The position numbers and the translations under genes were made by a program. From assembly GCA_965222725.1 (NCBI GenBank), contig OZ244969.1:744001-808000 (forward strand): 64,000 nucleotides of DNA, in the 5' to 3' direction. Positions 22,091 through 31,467 of the stretch are shown piece after piece. Below the pieces are notes generated by a model. That model was not told where the DNA came from and searched no databases. It was given only the letters and a program-made list of their open reading frames with translations. Numbering within the stretch: the stretch's first letter is position 1; each line of letters begins with the position of its first letter. This DNA is from GCA-2748575 sp965222725. GTDB taxonomy: Bacteria > Pseudomonadota > Gammaproteobacteria > Pseudomonadales > Ketobacteraceae.

Positions 22091-24982
22091 TTAAAAGCTG
22101 CTGATCAATCGCAGGTATGCTTCGGTCTGCCCGATGTCCCGGTCCAGTCCGTGGGCTACACCAAAATTGATATCAATATAGAAAGTATCATAGCCGATCA
22201 GCAGGTCCGGGCTGATTTCAAAGCCCACAGAGGTGTAATAGTTGGCGGATTCCCCTTTGCTCCAGGCGGCACCGCTGTCTACAAACAGGCTCATGGAGGT
22301 TTTACCCAGGCCTACCGGTGGTACGCGGAAGCCGTCGAACACTTCTTTAATGGGGAAGCGCCATTCAATGGAGTTAACGTTTACCTTGGTGCCTTCCAGT
22401 TCGGAGCTGTCTTTGCTGTAGCCCCGCAGCATAAATTCGTCCACACCAAAGCCGATGTTGGCGGCCAGGGTGCCGTAGCTGTCGTAATTGCCGCCTATTT
22501 CCAGGCGTTTGGCGTTGTCTTCATCGCCGGATTCTGCAAACAGGAAGCGTAATGCCAGTACCTGGCTTTGCGGGATGCTGACGAATTCGCGCCAGTCCAG
22601 GGTTTTTACCAGGCCGGTGGCGTTGCCGTCGCCCAGTACGTTGTATTTTTCCAGGGTAAAGGTAATGTCGCGGCCGTCTTCTGGGCTGATGGAGTGCAGG
22701 TAGCGGTCGGTGTTGTTCAGGTTGAACAGCAAGCCGAACAGGTTGTTTTCACCATAGGTGACCCGGCCGGTTTCCTCAAAGGTGCGTTCAACATCTTCCT
22801 TGGCGATACCGGCATGAAAACGGAAGCGGTTTTCCAGTGTGTTAATGGGCTGGGTGTACACAAACTGGTAGCGGTCTTCCAGATCCCAGACTTCAAATTC
22901 GTCGTTGTCTTCGTCTTCTTCCCGTTCCACGTCTACCTTGCGGGATGCCAGCAGGGCAAATCGGTTATAGAACATATAGGCCAGGTCGCCGCCCATCTTT
23001 TCCTTATCAAAAAAGTATTGGGGTGCTACCTGCCAGTAATGAAAGTTAAGGGCGTCGTTACCGTCCACAATAAATTGTATGGAGCTGTTATCGGTGCCGT
23101 CGGCCAGCAGCCATGCCCACCAGGATCTGGGGCGCAGTGAACGCCAGGGGGAGTAGTCTTCCACATCGGTAAAGCGTTCAGGATGGTAGCCTTCGGAGTT
23201 GGAGAAGGAGGCTACCTTGGGTGCTTGCGCTTCCATGGCGGTGTAGCGCTGGTAGGTTTTATCTATGGTCAGTTCGTTAATGGCAAAACCGTTGGCGGTG
23301 TATTCCACTACGCGGAATTTGTCGCCGGCCTGATTGGCGGAGTAATCCATAATGGCGGTTTTGGTGTTGGTCAGTGTTACCACTTCGCCGGTGGCCAGAT
23401 CCATGCGGCGGATATTCATCACGTTGCCCTGATCAGAAATAAAGTACAGGGATTTGCCGTCGCTGCTGTAACGGGGGCGGTATTCGATATGATCGTTGCT
23501 GGTGAGCGGCGTCCAGGTGCGGTCGAACAGGTTGTATTGTTCCAGGTTCCAGCCGGTGGCTTCCCGTTTGATGGCGGCCACAACAGAGCGCCCATCGGGG
23601 GACCAGTCAAAGTGGCCTATGGTTTCACCCAGTCCACGCATGTCCAGCAGGGTCAGCTCTACGCCTTCCAGATCCAGCAGTACCAGGCTGGTTTGGCCGT
23701 TGCCTACTTTTACCGCCACAATAAATTTGCCGTCGGGGCTCCAGAAGGCTCTGGGGTAACGGCCGCATTCCGTTAAACGGCGCCATTTTTTATCGCCGGG
23801 GGCCAGCTGGTAAATGTCGGTGTACACGTTGGTGTTGTCGCAGATTTCGGCCCGTGACAGCAGCAGGCCTTTTTCCGGATGCACGTCGAACATGGAAAAG
23901 CCCTCCACTTCTTTTACGGTGGATTCGCTGCCATCGGCGGCCAGCTTGCTGATGCGGGCATGATCGTGGCCGCTGCTGTGGTAAAAGTACATGTCGCCGT
24001 TGGGCAGCCACACCGGGTTGGTATTCAGTATGCCCTGGCTGGCTATCGACTGGCTGGGCTGCAGGCCGCGCTTTTCGATGTCTGCCAGCAGGGGTTCGAA
24101 TTTCTTTTTCATGTAGTGCTGAAAGTTGCCCCACAGCTGGGTGGCGGTAAAGCCAAACACTTGGCGGGCACGGGCTTCCAGCCGCCAGGGAATAATATTG
24201 TTGTTCCAGTTTTTGATGTAGTCGTTGATTTTATCTTTGCCGTATTCGGCTTCGATAAATTCCATAAAGTAATAGCCGTACAGGTACACCTGCCCCAGCG
24301 GCCAGTCGGTGCCCTGATAACCGTGGTAGCTCATTTCAGTAAGCGAGCGCAGGCCGTTCATGACTTCGGCCTGCATCATGCCACGGTAAATGGCGCCTTG
24401 CCCACGGCCAAAGCCACCTTCATGACTGGTTTCGCCGTAAACCGCCAGGCCTTCGGTAATCCATTTGGGGCTGAAGATTTGCGGGAAAGTAAAAAAGATT
24501 CGGCCAAACACATTACGCAGGCCTTTGGGGAATCCGGAGGCCTGATCCAGGTGCAGGATATGAATAAACTCGTGGGTAAACACCAGTTCCAGCCAGGGGG
24601 AGTTATCGATCAGTTCGCCATCCACCGGGGCGTTCAAAAAAATAAAGAAGCGGTTGTACGGTAAGGGGCTGGCGCCACCGTTGGAGCCGTCAAAGGCATC
24701 GTTAATGATAATTTCGGTAATATCTTTGGGGTGCCATTCCAGCCAGGTGGTGGTTTTCTCGTAAACGTTTTCGGCGATGGCGGCCATGCGCTGGGCAAAG
24801 GCCAGGTGCTCTTCCTGAAAGTTAATACGGAAGTGCTCGGTTTCCATGGTGCGCCATTCTTTTAACGGCTTGGGAGCGGCCAGGCTGAAGTCTGGCGGTA
24901 AGTGGGCAAAGCTGACCTGGGCGGCAAACAAAAGAGCGAGAAAAACCAGAAACTGCTGATATCGCTGTATCACTGAAAACAC
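22091..24982 (-). CDS. Secreted metallopeptidase/beta-propeller/outer-membrane barrel protein
   Basis: A 963-aa exported protein. The signal peptide cuts near AQVSFA. A gluzincin-type zinc motif HEFIH (H137, E138, H141) with a second Glu in WITEGLAVYGE (about E177) marks a peptidase domain. TolB-like propeller repeats follow (ARISKLAADG, WSPDGKFIVAV, FDWSPDGRSVVAA, YSSDGKSLYFIS). The C-terminal third (about 640-963) is beta-rich and ends LRLISSF, the terminal aromatic of outer-membrane barrels. It likely sits in the outer membrane with the peptidase in the periplasm or outside. Substrate unknown. Confidence 0.75.
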   Translation of the reverse strand: MFSVIQRYQQFLVFLALLFAAQVSFAHLPPDFSLAAPKPLKEWRTMETEHFRINFQEEHLAFAQRMAAIAENVYEKTTTWLEWHPKDITEIIINDAFDGSNGGASPLPYNRFFIFLNAPVDGELIDNSPWLELVFTHEFIHILHLDQASGFPKGLRNVFGRIFFTFPQIFSPKWITEGLAVYGETSHEGGFGRGQGAIYRGMMQAEVMNGLRSLTEMSYHGYQGTDWPLGQVYLYGYYFMEFIEAEYGKDKINDYIKNWNNNIIPWRLEARARQVFGFTATQLWGNFQHYMKKKFEPLLADIEKRGLQPSQSIASQGILNTNPVWLPNGDMYFYHSSGHDHARISKLAADGSESTVKEVEGFSMFDVHPEKGLLLSRAEICDNTNVYTDIYQLAPGDKKWRRLTECGRYPRAFWSPDGKFIVAVKVGNGQTSLVLLDLEGVELTLLDMRGLGETIGHFDWSPDGRSVVAAIKREATGWNLEQYNLFDRTWTPLTSNDHIEYRPRYSSDGKSLYFISDQGNVMNIRRMDLATGEVVTLTNTKTAIMDYSANQAGDKFRVVEYTANGFAINELTIDKTYQRYTAMEAQAPKVASFSNSEGYHPERFTDVEDYSPWRSLRPRSWWAWLLADGTDNSSIQFIVDGNDALNFHYWQVAPQYFFDKEKMGGDLAYMFYNRFALLASRKVDVEREEDEDNDEFEVWDLEDRYQFVYTQPINTLENRFRFHAGIAKEDVERTFEETGRVTYGENNLFGLLFNLNNTDRYLHSISPEDGRDITFTLEKYNVLGDGNATGLVKTLDWREFVSIPQSQVLALRFLFAESGDEDNAKRLEIGGNYDSYGTLAANIGFGVDEFMLRGYSKDSSELEGTKVNVNSIEWRFPIKEVFDGFRVPPVGLGKTSMSLFVDSGAAWSKGESANYYTSVGFEISPDLLIGYDTFYIDINFGVAHGLDRDIGQTEAYLRLISSF

Positions 24983-25078
24983 CTCATTAAGTTGCCCCGC
25001 AGAAAGGTTCCGATGGTACCGGAATCGCTAACTAAAACCCTGTGGGGCACAACAAGCTCTCTGTGGCTTGGTTATTAT

Positions 25079-25765
25079 TTACGTTTTTATAAAAATAAGA
25101 TCCCAAACCCCGTGGCCCAGTTTCAGGCCACGGCGTTCAAATTTGGTTTCGGAACGGTAATCCGGGCGGGCCGAATAATTGCCGGCGCCGGCCTTGTTGG
25201 TAAAGCGTTCGCTGGCAGACATCACTGCCATCATGTGTTCGGCGTAGTTTTCCCAATCAGTGGCCATATGAAAGTAGCCACCGGAGGCCAGTTTATCGGC
25301 CACCAGATTCACAAAGTCCGGCTGCACAATGCGCCGTTTGTGGTGGCGTTTTTTATGCCAGGGATCAGGGAAGAACAACTGCACGCCCACCAGACTGTCG
25401 TCGGGAATGGAGTAGTTCAGTACTTCCACGGCGTCTTCGCAGAACACCCGCAGGTTGGTAATGCCCTGCCTTTCTGCATTGTTGATAATAGCGCCCACGC
25501 CGGGGCGGTGTACTTCGATACCGATAAAGTTCTTGTCCGGCGCACTGGCGGCCATGGCCAGCAGGGAATCGCCGTTACCAAAGCCGATTTCCAGCAGGGT
25601 GGGCGCACTGCGGCCAAAGCAGGTATCCAGATCGATGGGGGTATCGGTTAATTCCAGGCCATAATCCTGCCAGTAATCCTGCAATGCGCGGGACTGGCCT
25701 TCGGTTAAACGGCCCTGGCGGCGTACAAAACTGCGGATACGCCGCAAACCCTGTGCTTCAGTCAT
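25079..25765 (-). CDS. trmB: tRNA (guanine-N7-)-methyltransferase TrmB
   Basis: Makes m7G46 in tRNAs using SAM. The 228-aa product has the SAM motif LEIGFGNGDSLL and the family signature FFPDPWHKKRHHKRR. The frame extends to 25858 but the ATG at 25765 (MTEAQGLRRI) starts the recognised N-terminus and lies 1 bp after the thiG stop, so the genes are coupled. The normal length supports this start. Confidence 0.96.
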   Translation of the reverse strand: MTEAQGLRRIRSFVRRQGRLTEGQSRALQDYWQDYGLELTDTPIDLDTCFGRSAPTLLEIGFGNGDSLLAMAASAPDKNFIGIEVHRPGVGAIINNAERQGITNLRVFCEDAVEVLNYSIPDDSLVGVQLFFPDPWHKKRHHKRRIVQPDFVNLVADKLASGGYFHMATDWENYAEHMMAVMSASERFTNKAGAGNYSARPDYRSETKFERRGLKLGHGVWDLIFIKT

Positions 25766-25766
25766 A

Positions 25767-26567
25767 TCAGAAGAAGGTACCATCGATAGGTGAAGAGGCA
25801 CTGGCATACATTTTTCGCGGCATGCGACCGGCCAGGTAGGCTTCGCGGCCGGCTTCAATGGCCTTTTTCATGGCGGATGCCATGAGCACCGGGTTGTTGG
25901 CGGCGGCGATGGCGGTATTCATTAACACGCCGTCGCAGCCCAGCTCCATGGCAATGGCGGCATCGGATGCGGTGCCTACACCGGCATCCACAATAATGGG
26001 GACTTTGGCGTCTTCCAGAATCATGCGGATGTTGTAGGGGTTGCGAATACCCAGGCCGCTGCCGATGGGGGCGGCCAACGGCATAACGGACACACAGCCC
26101 ATGTCTTCCAGTTCTTTGGCGATGATGGGGTCGTCGGAGGTGTACACCATCACCTGAAAATCGTCTTTGATCAGGATTTCGGCCGCTTTTAAGGTATCCA
26201 CCACGTTGGGGTACAGGGTTTTCTGGTCCCCCAGTACTTCCAGTTTCACCAGGCTGTGGCCATCCAGCAGCTCCCGGGCCAGGCGGCAGGTGCGCACGGC
26301 ATCGTCGGCGGTATAGCAGCCGGCGGTGTTGGGCAGCAGGGTGAATTCATCGGGGGAGATGTAGTCCAGCAGGTTGGGTTCGTCGGGGTTCTGGCCGATG
26401 TTGGTACGGCGAATGGCCACGGTGACGATTTCGGCGCCACTGGCGAGAATGGCTTCCCGGGTTTGTTCCAGTGATGCGTATTTACCGGTGCCCACCAGCA
26501 GGCGCGAGCCGTAGGTTTTGCCGGCAATTTCGATGGGCTGCTCAGACGTTGCGGATTGTTCCGACAT
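25767..26567 (-). CDS. thiG: Thiazole synthase ThiG
   Basis: Forms the thiazole phosphate of thiamine from deoxyxylulose phosphate, dehydroglycine and ThiS thiocarboxylate. The 266-aa TIM-barrel protein has the Schiff-base lysine in LVKLEVLGD and the phosphate-binding VIVDAGVGTASDAA. It carries a short extra N-terminus (MSEQSATSEQPIE). It follows thiS, its sulfur donor, by 32 bp. Confidence 0.96.
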   Translation of the reverse strand: MSEQSATSEQPIEIAGKTYGSRLLVGTGKYASLEQTREAILASGAEIVTVAIRRTNIGQNPDEPNLLDYISPDEFTLLPNTAGCYTADDAVRTCRLARELLDGHSLVKLEVLGDQKTLYPNVVDTLKAAEILIKDDFQVMVYTSDDPIIAKELEDMGCVSVMPLAAPIGSGLGIRNPYNIRMILEDAKVPIIVDAGVGTASDAAIAMELGCDGVLMNTAIAAANNPVLMASAMKKAIEAGREAYLAGRMPRKMYASASSPIDGTFF

Positions 26568-26599
26568 ATAGGGAGTCTCCTTAAACTCCGGTGCGGCGG

Positions 26600-26818
26600 T
26601 CAGCCGCCACCGATGGCATGCACAATTTCGATCACATCGGCGGGTTGCAGAACCACATCCGCATGGCTGCTTTTGGGAACGATTTCCTGATTGCGCTCCA
26701 CCGCCAGACGCTTGCCGGTCAGCTCCATGCGGGCAATCAGATCCGCCACGGTGCTGCCGGAGTCAACTTGTTGGGGTTCGCCGTTAATAGTGACAGTAAT
26801 CAAAGGTTGTTCAGTCAT
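26600..26818 (-). CDS. thiS: Sulfur carrier protein ThiS
   Basis: A 72-aa ubiquitin-like sulfur carrier. The C-terminus HAIGGG supplies the terminal Gly-Gly that is adenylated and thiocarboxylated; the N-terminal beta-grasp pattern ITVTINGEPQQV and STVADLIARM is typical. It is first in the thiS-thiG-trmB run. No thiO or thiE is nearby. Confidence 0.95.
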   Translation of the reverse strand: MTEQPLITVTINGEPQQVDSGSTVADLIARMELTGKRLAVERNQEIVPKSSHADVVLQPADVIEIVHAIGGG

Positions 26819-26901
26819 TTTTCAGATCCAAAACAGGCCGTTATTCTCCCGGATATAGCGGATGTTTGGCAACCGCTTATTAGGTTTAGCGAAGGTAATC
26901 G

Positions 26902-27279
26902 CTAGTTTGTGTTCTGTTGCCAGAGGCTGTACGCCAGCAACAGCCAGGCAATGATAAAAGCCAGGCCCCCAAAGGGTGTGATGGCACCCAGCCAGCGGAT
27001 GCCCGACAGGGACAGCACATACAGGCTGCCGGAAAACAGCAGTACACCCAACAGCATGATCCAGCCGGCCCAGTGCACACCGGTGGCATGGGGATAGAAG
27101 CCGGCCACCAGGCCGATCAGGAGAATGCCCAATGCGTGGTAGACATGGTACTGCACACCGGTCTGATAGACCTGCATCATATCGGGTGTGAGTTTGCTTT
27201 TCAGGCCATGGGCCCCAAAGGCGCCCAGTGCGACTGCTGACGCCATCAGCAGTGCGCCCAGAATAATGAGTGATTTCAT
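26902..27279 (-). CDS. DUF423 (YgdD-type) inner-membrane protein
   Basis: A 125-aa protein with four hydrophobic helices, beginning ALGAFGAHGLK, a family signature. Function is unknown. It is 83 bp upstream of thiS on the same strand and precedes the rpoH terminator region. Confidence 0.88.
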   Translation of the reverse strand: MKSLIILGALLMASAVALGAFGAHGLKSKLTPDMMQVYQTGVQYHVYHALGILLIGLVAGFYPHATGVHWAGWIMLLGVLLFSGSLYVLSLSGIRWLGAITPFGGLAFIIAWLLLAYSLWQQNTN

Positions 27280-27366
27280 CGTTTACCCCGCATAAGAATC
27301 AACGGCATCCGCCGGATGCTGCAAAACCCGCAGTTTACCGGCAGCCGCCCCAAAACGACAGGCACG

Positions 27367-27399
27367 AAAAAGCCGACTGCGTTGGCAAGTCGGCTTTTT
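27367..27399. terminator. Bidirectional terminator downstream of rpoH
   Basis: A perfect 12-bp inverted repeat AAAAAGCCGACT (27367-27378) and AGTCGGCTTTTT (27388-27399) with a 9-nt loop, T-rich on both strands. It ends rpoH transcription. Confidence 0.88.
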
Positions 27400-27444
27400 T
27401 GTTTGTGTTACCGGGCAGGATGTGACGTTTTAAGGCCGGTGGCC

Positions 27445-28308
27445 TCAGGCTTCCACTTCCGCCATGGAGGATTTCAGCTTTTTGATGGCATTCTGTTCCA
27501 GCTGGCGAATGCGCTCTGCAGACACGCCGTACACATCGGCCAGTTCGTGCAGGGTGGCTTTTTCGTCAGCAAACCAGCGTTTTTCCAGAATGTCCTTGCT
27601 GCGGTCATCCAGGTTCGCCATGGCTGCATAAAGCTGGCTGTGGGTGTTTTCTTCCCAGTTCTGCTGCTCGTAGGCCACGGCAGGATCCAGGGAGTTGTTT
27701 TCCAGATAATAGGCGGGCACATGGCTCACGCTGTCGTCATCTGCATCCGTCGGCGCATCGAAGGCGGCGTCGTGGGCGGCCAGGCGGCCTTCCATTTCGC
27801 GTACTTCCGAAGGGGATACACCCAGCTCGTTGGCCACGGTTTCGATTTCCTGGGTGGTCATCCAGCCCAGGCGCTTTTTCTGGCTGCGCAGGTTAAAGAA
27901 CAGTTTGCGCTGGGCCTTGGTGGTGGCCACTTTCACAATCCGCCAGTTGCGCAGTACGTATTCGTGAATTTCCGCTTTGATCCAGTGCACGGCGAAAGAT
28001 ACCAGGCGCACACCCACGGTGGGGTCGAAGCGCTTGACGGCTTTCATCAGGCCGACGTTGCCTTCCTGGATCAGGTCTGCCTGGGGCAGGCCGTAACCGC
28101 TGTAGCTTTTTGCCACGTGTGCCACAAAGCGCAGGTGGGAAAGCACCAGCTGGCGGGCGGCTTCCAGGTCACCGTCGTAATATAAACGCTCAGCCAGATC
28201 ACGCTCCTGATCGGCGCTAAGCATGGGAATGCTGTTAACGCTCTGTAGATAGGATTCCAGGTTGGTACCCGGAACTGCGATCATTGCAGGTTGTAACGCT
28301 TTACTCAT
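27445..28308 (-). CDS. rpoH: Heat-shock sigma factor RpoH (sigma32)
   Basis: Directs RNA polymerase to heat-shock promoters. The 287-aa product shows region 2 (LVLSHLRFVAHVAKSYSGYG, LIQEGNVGLMKAVKRFDP), the RpoH box QRKLFFNLRSQKKRLG, and region 4 with the helix-turn-helix (ELADVYGVSAERIRQLEQNA). The ATG at 28308 has a GGAGGA site 5 bp upstream and aligns with Pseudomonas RpoH; the longer frame to 28332 is unlikely. Its promoter carries sigmaE and HrcA signals (separate entry). Confidence 0.97.
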   Translation of the reverse strand: MSKALQPAMIAVPGTNLESYLQSVNSIPMLSADQERDLAERLYYDGDLEAARQLVLSHLRFVAHVAKSYSGYGLPQADLIQEGNVGLMKAVKRFDPTVGVRLVSFAVHWIKAEIHEYVLRNWRIVKVATTKAQRKLFFNLRSQKKRLGWMTTQEIETVANELGVSPSEVREMEGRLAAHDAAFDAPTDADDDSVSHVPAYYLENNSLDPAVAYEQQNWEENTHSQLYAAMANLDDRSKDILEKRWFADEKATLHELADVYGVSAERIRQLEQNAIKKLKSSMAEVEA

Positions 28309-28336
28309 TCTTTCCTCCGACACTTTGGACACGAGT

Positions 28337-28379
28337 TTAGCACTCGGATGATTAGAGTGCTAACCCCTGCCAAAGTTCC
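28337..28379 (-). promoter_or_regulatory. sigmaE-type promoter overlapped by a CIRCE operator, upstream of rpoH
   Basis: On the minus strand, GGAACTT (28373-28379), a 16-bp spacer and TCTAA (28352-28356) match the sigmaE/AlgU consensus. TTAGCACTC (28337-28345), a 9-bp spacer and GAGTGCTAA (28355-28363) form a perfect CIRCE, the HrcA repressor site, covering the -10 and the predicted start near 28345. The site is 28 bp from the rpoH ATG. HrcA would directly block this promoter. Confidence 0.85.
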
Positions 28380-28620
28380 CTTAAATTTGGCCCGTTGGGC
28401 ATCGTTTTCAGGCTCTTTTTTATGCTCGTTTCAACAGGATAGCGCTGATTGGCTACTACACAAAACGAATTAGCTTTTCCCTGAGCCTGCGTTGGTTATA
28501 CGTATCCGGTACATGAATTTTTTACCAGCAACTAATCATGGAGGCCTGCCGCAGGATTTCAAGGGCGCAAGGTTAAAATCTTTGCCGGTTTGGCAAAATA
28601 AGCAATTTTATTTAGGACAC
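28380..28620. other. Upstream region of rpoH, no gene
   Basis: This stretch lies between the rpoH promoter and the ftsX stop. A 68-aa frame at 28492-28698 runs into ftsX on the opposite strand and has no family resemblance. I see no other feature; further rpoH promoters are possible. Confidence 0.5.
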
Positions 28621-29601
28621 TTAGCGGGGCTCTACGGCCCGCAGGTGCTGGCGCACCGCCCACCAGGCCCCCAGCCAGCCAAGAAAGCCACTGCCTAACA
28701 TCAGCCCCAGGGTGGGGCCAAAGCCCAGGCCCCGCAGATCAAAGGCACTGCTGTACAGATCCGCCAGGCGGGCCACCGGGGAATCCACCCAGAAGAGTAC
28801 CGACTGAATAATGATCAGGGCCACAATGCCGCCCCCCAGGCCATACCAGAATCCGGTGTACAGAAACGGCCGCTGCACAAAGGCATCGGTGCCGCCAACC
28901 AGTTTCACGATCACGATTTCGTCGCGCCGGCTTTCAATGGCCAGGCGGATGGTATTCACAATCACCAGCAACACCGCAAACGACAGCCCGAGCCCCAGAG
29001 CCCAGACAAAGCGTTCCGCCAGATCCAGCATGGCGTGCAGCCGGCGCACCCACTGGGCATCCAGCTGGGCACTGTCCACTTCCTCAAGTTTTGCGAGGTC
29101 CTGCTGCAGCAGTTCGGCCTTGTCCAGATCCCGCGCTTCCGGGTACACCACAATCACCGCGGGCAAAGGGTTGTCGTCCAGCTCCATTAACACATCGCCG
29201 AAACCGGACAGGGCCTTGAATTCCTTCAGGGCCTGTTCCCGGGAAATATACTGGGTTTTGCCCACGTCCTTGCGCTGGTTCAGGCGGTTGGCCAGGGACA
29301 GGCCCGCCGATTCGCTGGTATCGAGTTTCAGGTACAGGGAAATCTGGGCGTTGCCGTCCCAGTCACGGCTCAGGGCCTGGGCATTCTTGAGCAATACATA
29401 CAGGCCCACCGGCAGGGCCAGGGCAATGGCGATCACCAGCACCGTCATGGCGGTGGGCAACGGGGTGCCCAGCAAACGCCCCAGGCTGCTGCGGGCGACT
29501 TCCTTATGGTGGTTTTTGTAACTTTCAAACCGGTGGGAAACCCGGGTTTTGGCCACGCTGGCGCCGCGCCGGGGTGCCTGCTGGCGGGAAGCACCTTTCA
29601 T
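28621..29601 (-). CDS. ftsX: Cell division protein FtsX
   Basis: The membrane subunit of the FtsEX complex, which signals divisome activity to peptidoglycan hydrolases via its periplasmic loop. The 326-aa protein has a basic N-terminal tail, a first transmembrane helix near 55-75, a periplasmic domain (about 80-200) and three more helices near the C-terminus, the FtsX/MacB permease layout. The start overlaps the ftsE stop by 4 bp. Confidence 0.95.
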   Translation of the reverse strand: MKGASRQQAPRRGASVAKTRVSHRFESYKNHHKEVARSSLGRLLGTPLPTAMTVLVIAIALALPVGLYVLLKNAQALSRDWDGNAQISLYLKLDTSESAGLSLANRLNQRKDVGKTQYISREQALKEFKALSGFGDVLMELDDNPLPAVIVVYPEARDLDKAELLQQDLAKLEEVDSAQLDAQWVRRLHAMLDLAERFVWALGLGLSFAVLLVIVNTIRLAIESRRDEIVIVKLVGGTDAFVQRPFLYTGFWYGLGGGIVALIIIQSVLFWVDSPVARLADLYSSAFDLRGLGFGPTLGLMLGSGFLGWLGAWWAVRQHLRAVEPR

Positions 29602-30284
29602 GAAGCCTCCTCGCCGGGAGCCGGCACGCTGTTATTGGTGAGCCGGCCGTCATCCAGGGTCATCAGGCGATGGTTGTAACGGTGGATCAGGTTCAGATCG
29701 TGGGTGGCGATCAGTACGGTTACCCCCACCTGACAGAACTGCTGGAACAGATCCATGATCTCCTCCGACAGTTTGGGATCCAGGTTACCGGTGGGCTCAT
29801 CCGCCAGCAGAATAGGCGGCTTGTTCACCACGGCCCGGGCAATGCCCACCCGTTGCTGTTCACCCCCGGAAAGGGAAAGGGGAAAGAGTTTTTCCTTATC
29901 CAGCAGCCCTACCTTATCCAGGGCGGCGCGCACCCGGCGCCCGGCATCTTTGGGGCTGAAGCCGGCAATTAACAGGGGCAAGGCCACGTTGTCGTACACG
30001 GAGCGGTCGAACAGCAGCTGGTGATTCTGGAAGACAATACCGATCTTGCGGCGGAAATAGGGAATACCCCGGCGGCGGATGCCACTCAGGTTCTGGCCAT
30101 CGATAATGATCTGCCCCTGGGAGGGACGCTCGATCAGGGTGATCAGTTTGAGCAGGGTACTTTTACCGGCGCCTGAATGGCCGGTAAGAAAGGTCAGTTC
30201 ACCGGCATCCAGTTCGAAGGACACCTGGCTTAACGCGTCCTTGCCGTTGTCGTAGCGTTTGCAGACTTGCTTAAATTCAATCAT
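29598..30284 (-). CDS. ftsE: Cell division ATP-binding protein FtsE
   Basis: The ATPase of FtsEX. The 228-aa ABC protein has Walker A GHSGAGKST, the Q-loop VFQNHQLL, the signature LSGGEQQRVGIARA and Walker B ILLADEPTGNLD. It lies between ftsY and ftsX, the conserved ftsYEX operon. Confidence 0.96.
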   Translation of the reverse strand: MIEFKQVCKRYDNGKDALSQVSFELDAGELTFLTGHSGAGKSTLLKLITLIERPSQGQIIIDGQNLSGIRRRGIPYFRRKIGIVFQNHQLLFDRSVYDNVALPLLIAGFSPKDAGRRVRAALDKVGLLDKEKLFPLSLSGGEQQRVGIARAVVNKPPILLADEPTGNLDPKLSEEIMDLFQQFCQVGVTVLIATHDLNLIHRYNHRLMTLDDGRLTNNSVPAPGEEAS

Positions 30285-30303
30285 CCGGGTCTTAAGGGCA
30301 CTG

Positions 30304-31467
30304 TCAGTCTTCGTCGGCGAACAGTGCTTCTACAAATTCTTTGGGGTCAAAGGGTCTCAGGTCATCGATGCTTTCCCCCACACCGATAAACTTGATGGGC
30401 AGCCGGGTTTTTTCCGCCAGCGAGAACACGATACCACCTTTGGCGGTGCCATCAAGCTTGGTCAGGGTGATACCGGTCACACCCACGGCTTCATCAAACA
30501 GTTGGGCCTGGTTGAGGGCATTCTGCCCGGTGCCGGCATCCACCACCAGCATCACTTCGTGGGGGGCTTCGGGATCCAGCTTGCCCAGTACCCGTTTTAC
30601 CTTTTTCAGTTCTTCCATCAGGTTGGATTTGTTATGCAGGCGGCCGGCGGTGTCGGCGATCAGCACATCCACCTTGCGGCTCTGGGCGGCCTGTAAGGCA
30701 TCGTAAATTACCGAGGCGGAATCGGCACCGGTGTGCTGGGCAATCACGGGAATATCGTTACGGCCGCCCCACACCTGCAGCTGTTCCACCGCGGCGGCAC
30801 GGAAGGTATCGCCTGCTGCCAGCATCACGGTTTTGCCTTCCTGTTGCAGGCGTTTGGCCAGTTTGCCGATGGTGGTGGTTTTACCCACGCCATTCACGCC
30901 CACCACCAATAACACAAAGGGCTTTTTGGAATCGTCTACTTCGAAGTGGTTTTTGCTGTCACCCAGAATGGCAGTGAGTTCTTCCTGCAGGGCGGTGTAA
31001 AGGGCGTCGGAATCGAACAGTTCCTTGCGGCTGACCCGCTCTGCCAGGTTATCCATGATGCGCTTGGTGGCGTCCATCCCCACGTCGGATACCAGCAGCT
31101 GGGTTTCGATATCCTCAAAGAGTTCGTCGTCGATCTCTTTTTTACCGATCAGCAGGTTGGCCATACCCTTGGAAAAGCTGGAGCGGGTGCGGCTGAGGCC
31201 TTTTTTCATGCGGGTGAAAAAGGAGACTTCCGGCTCGGCGGGTTTTTCCGGTGGCGTTTGCGGTGCGGGGGCTTCGGCGGCTGCGGCAGGTTCTGCTACC
31301 GGTGCTGGCGCCGGGGCGCTGTCGTTGGCGGCTTTACTGGCCGGATCAAAAAAGCGCTGAAAGATGCGCTGCTCGGGTTCCAGGGACTCGTTCAAGGCAG
31401 GATTTACCACCGGTTGACCGGAAAAATACCCCTCGAATACGGATTTTTCTGCTGCGGCGTCAGCCAT
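30304..31467 (-). CDS. ftsY: Signal recognition particle receptor FtsY
   Basis: The SRP receptor GTPase that docks ribosome-nascent chain complexes at the membrane. The 387-aa protein has an acidic/Ala-Pro-rich N-terminal domain (about 1-95), the N domain, and the G domain with GVNGVGKTTTIGKLA, DTAGRLHNK and TKLDGTAKGG. The length is normal. It is the first gene of ftsYEX; about 145 bp separate it from the divergent M16 pair. Confidence 0.96.
   Translation of the reverse strand: MADAAAEKSVFEGYFSGQPVVNPALNESLEPEQRIFQRFFDPASKAANDSAPAPAPVAEPAAAAEAPAPQTPPEKPAEPEVSFFTRMKKGLSRTRSSFSKGMANLLIGKKEIDDELFEDIETQLLVSDVGMDATKRIMDNLAERVSRKELFDSDALYTALQEELTAILGDSKNHFEVDDSKKPFVLLVVGVNGVGKTTTIGKLAKRLQQEGKTVMLAAGDTFRAAAVEQLQVWGGRNDIPVIAQHTGADSASVIYDALQAAQSRKVDVLIADTAGRLHNKSNLMEELKKVKRVLGKLDPEAPHEVMLVVDAGTGQNALNQAQLFDEAVGVTGITLTKLDGTAKGGIVFSLAEKTRLPIKFIGVGESIDDLRPFDPKEFVEALFADED

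Noticed and set aside
23879..24664. A 261-aa plus-strand ORF opposite the peptidase gene
   Set aside because: It is a mirror frame of the metallopeptidase with no family resemblance.
28492..28698. A 68-aa ORF upstream of and into ftsX on the plus strand
   Set aside because: It overlaps the ftsX end, has no ribosome site and no motif.
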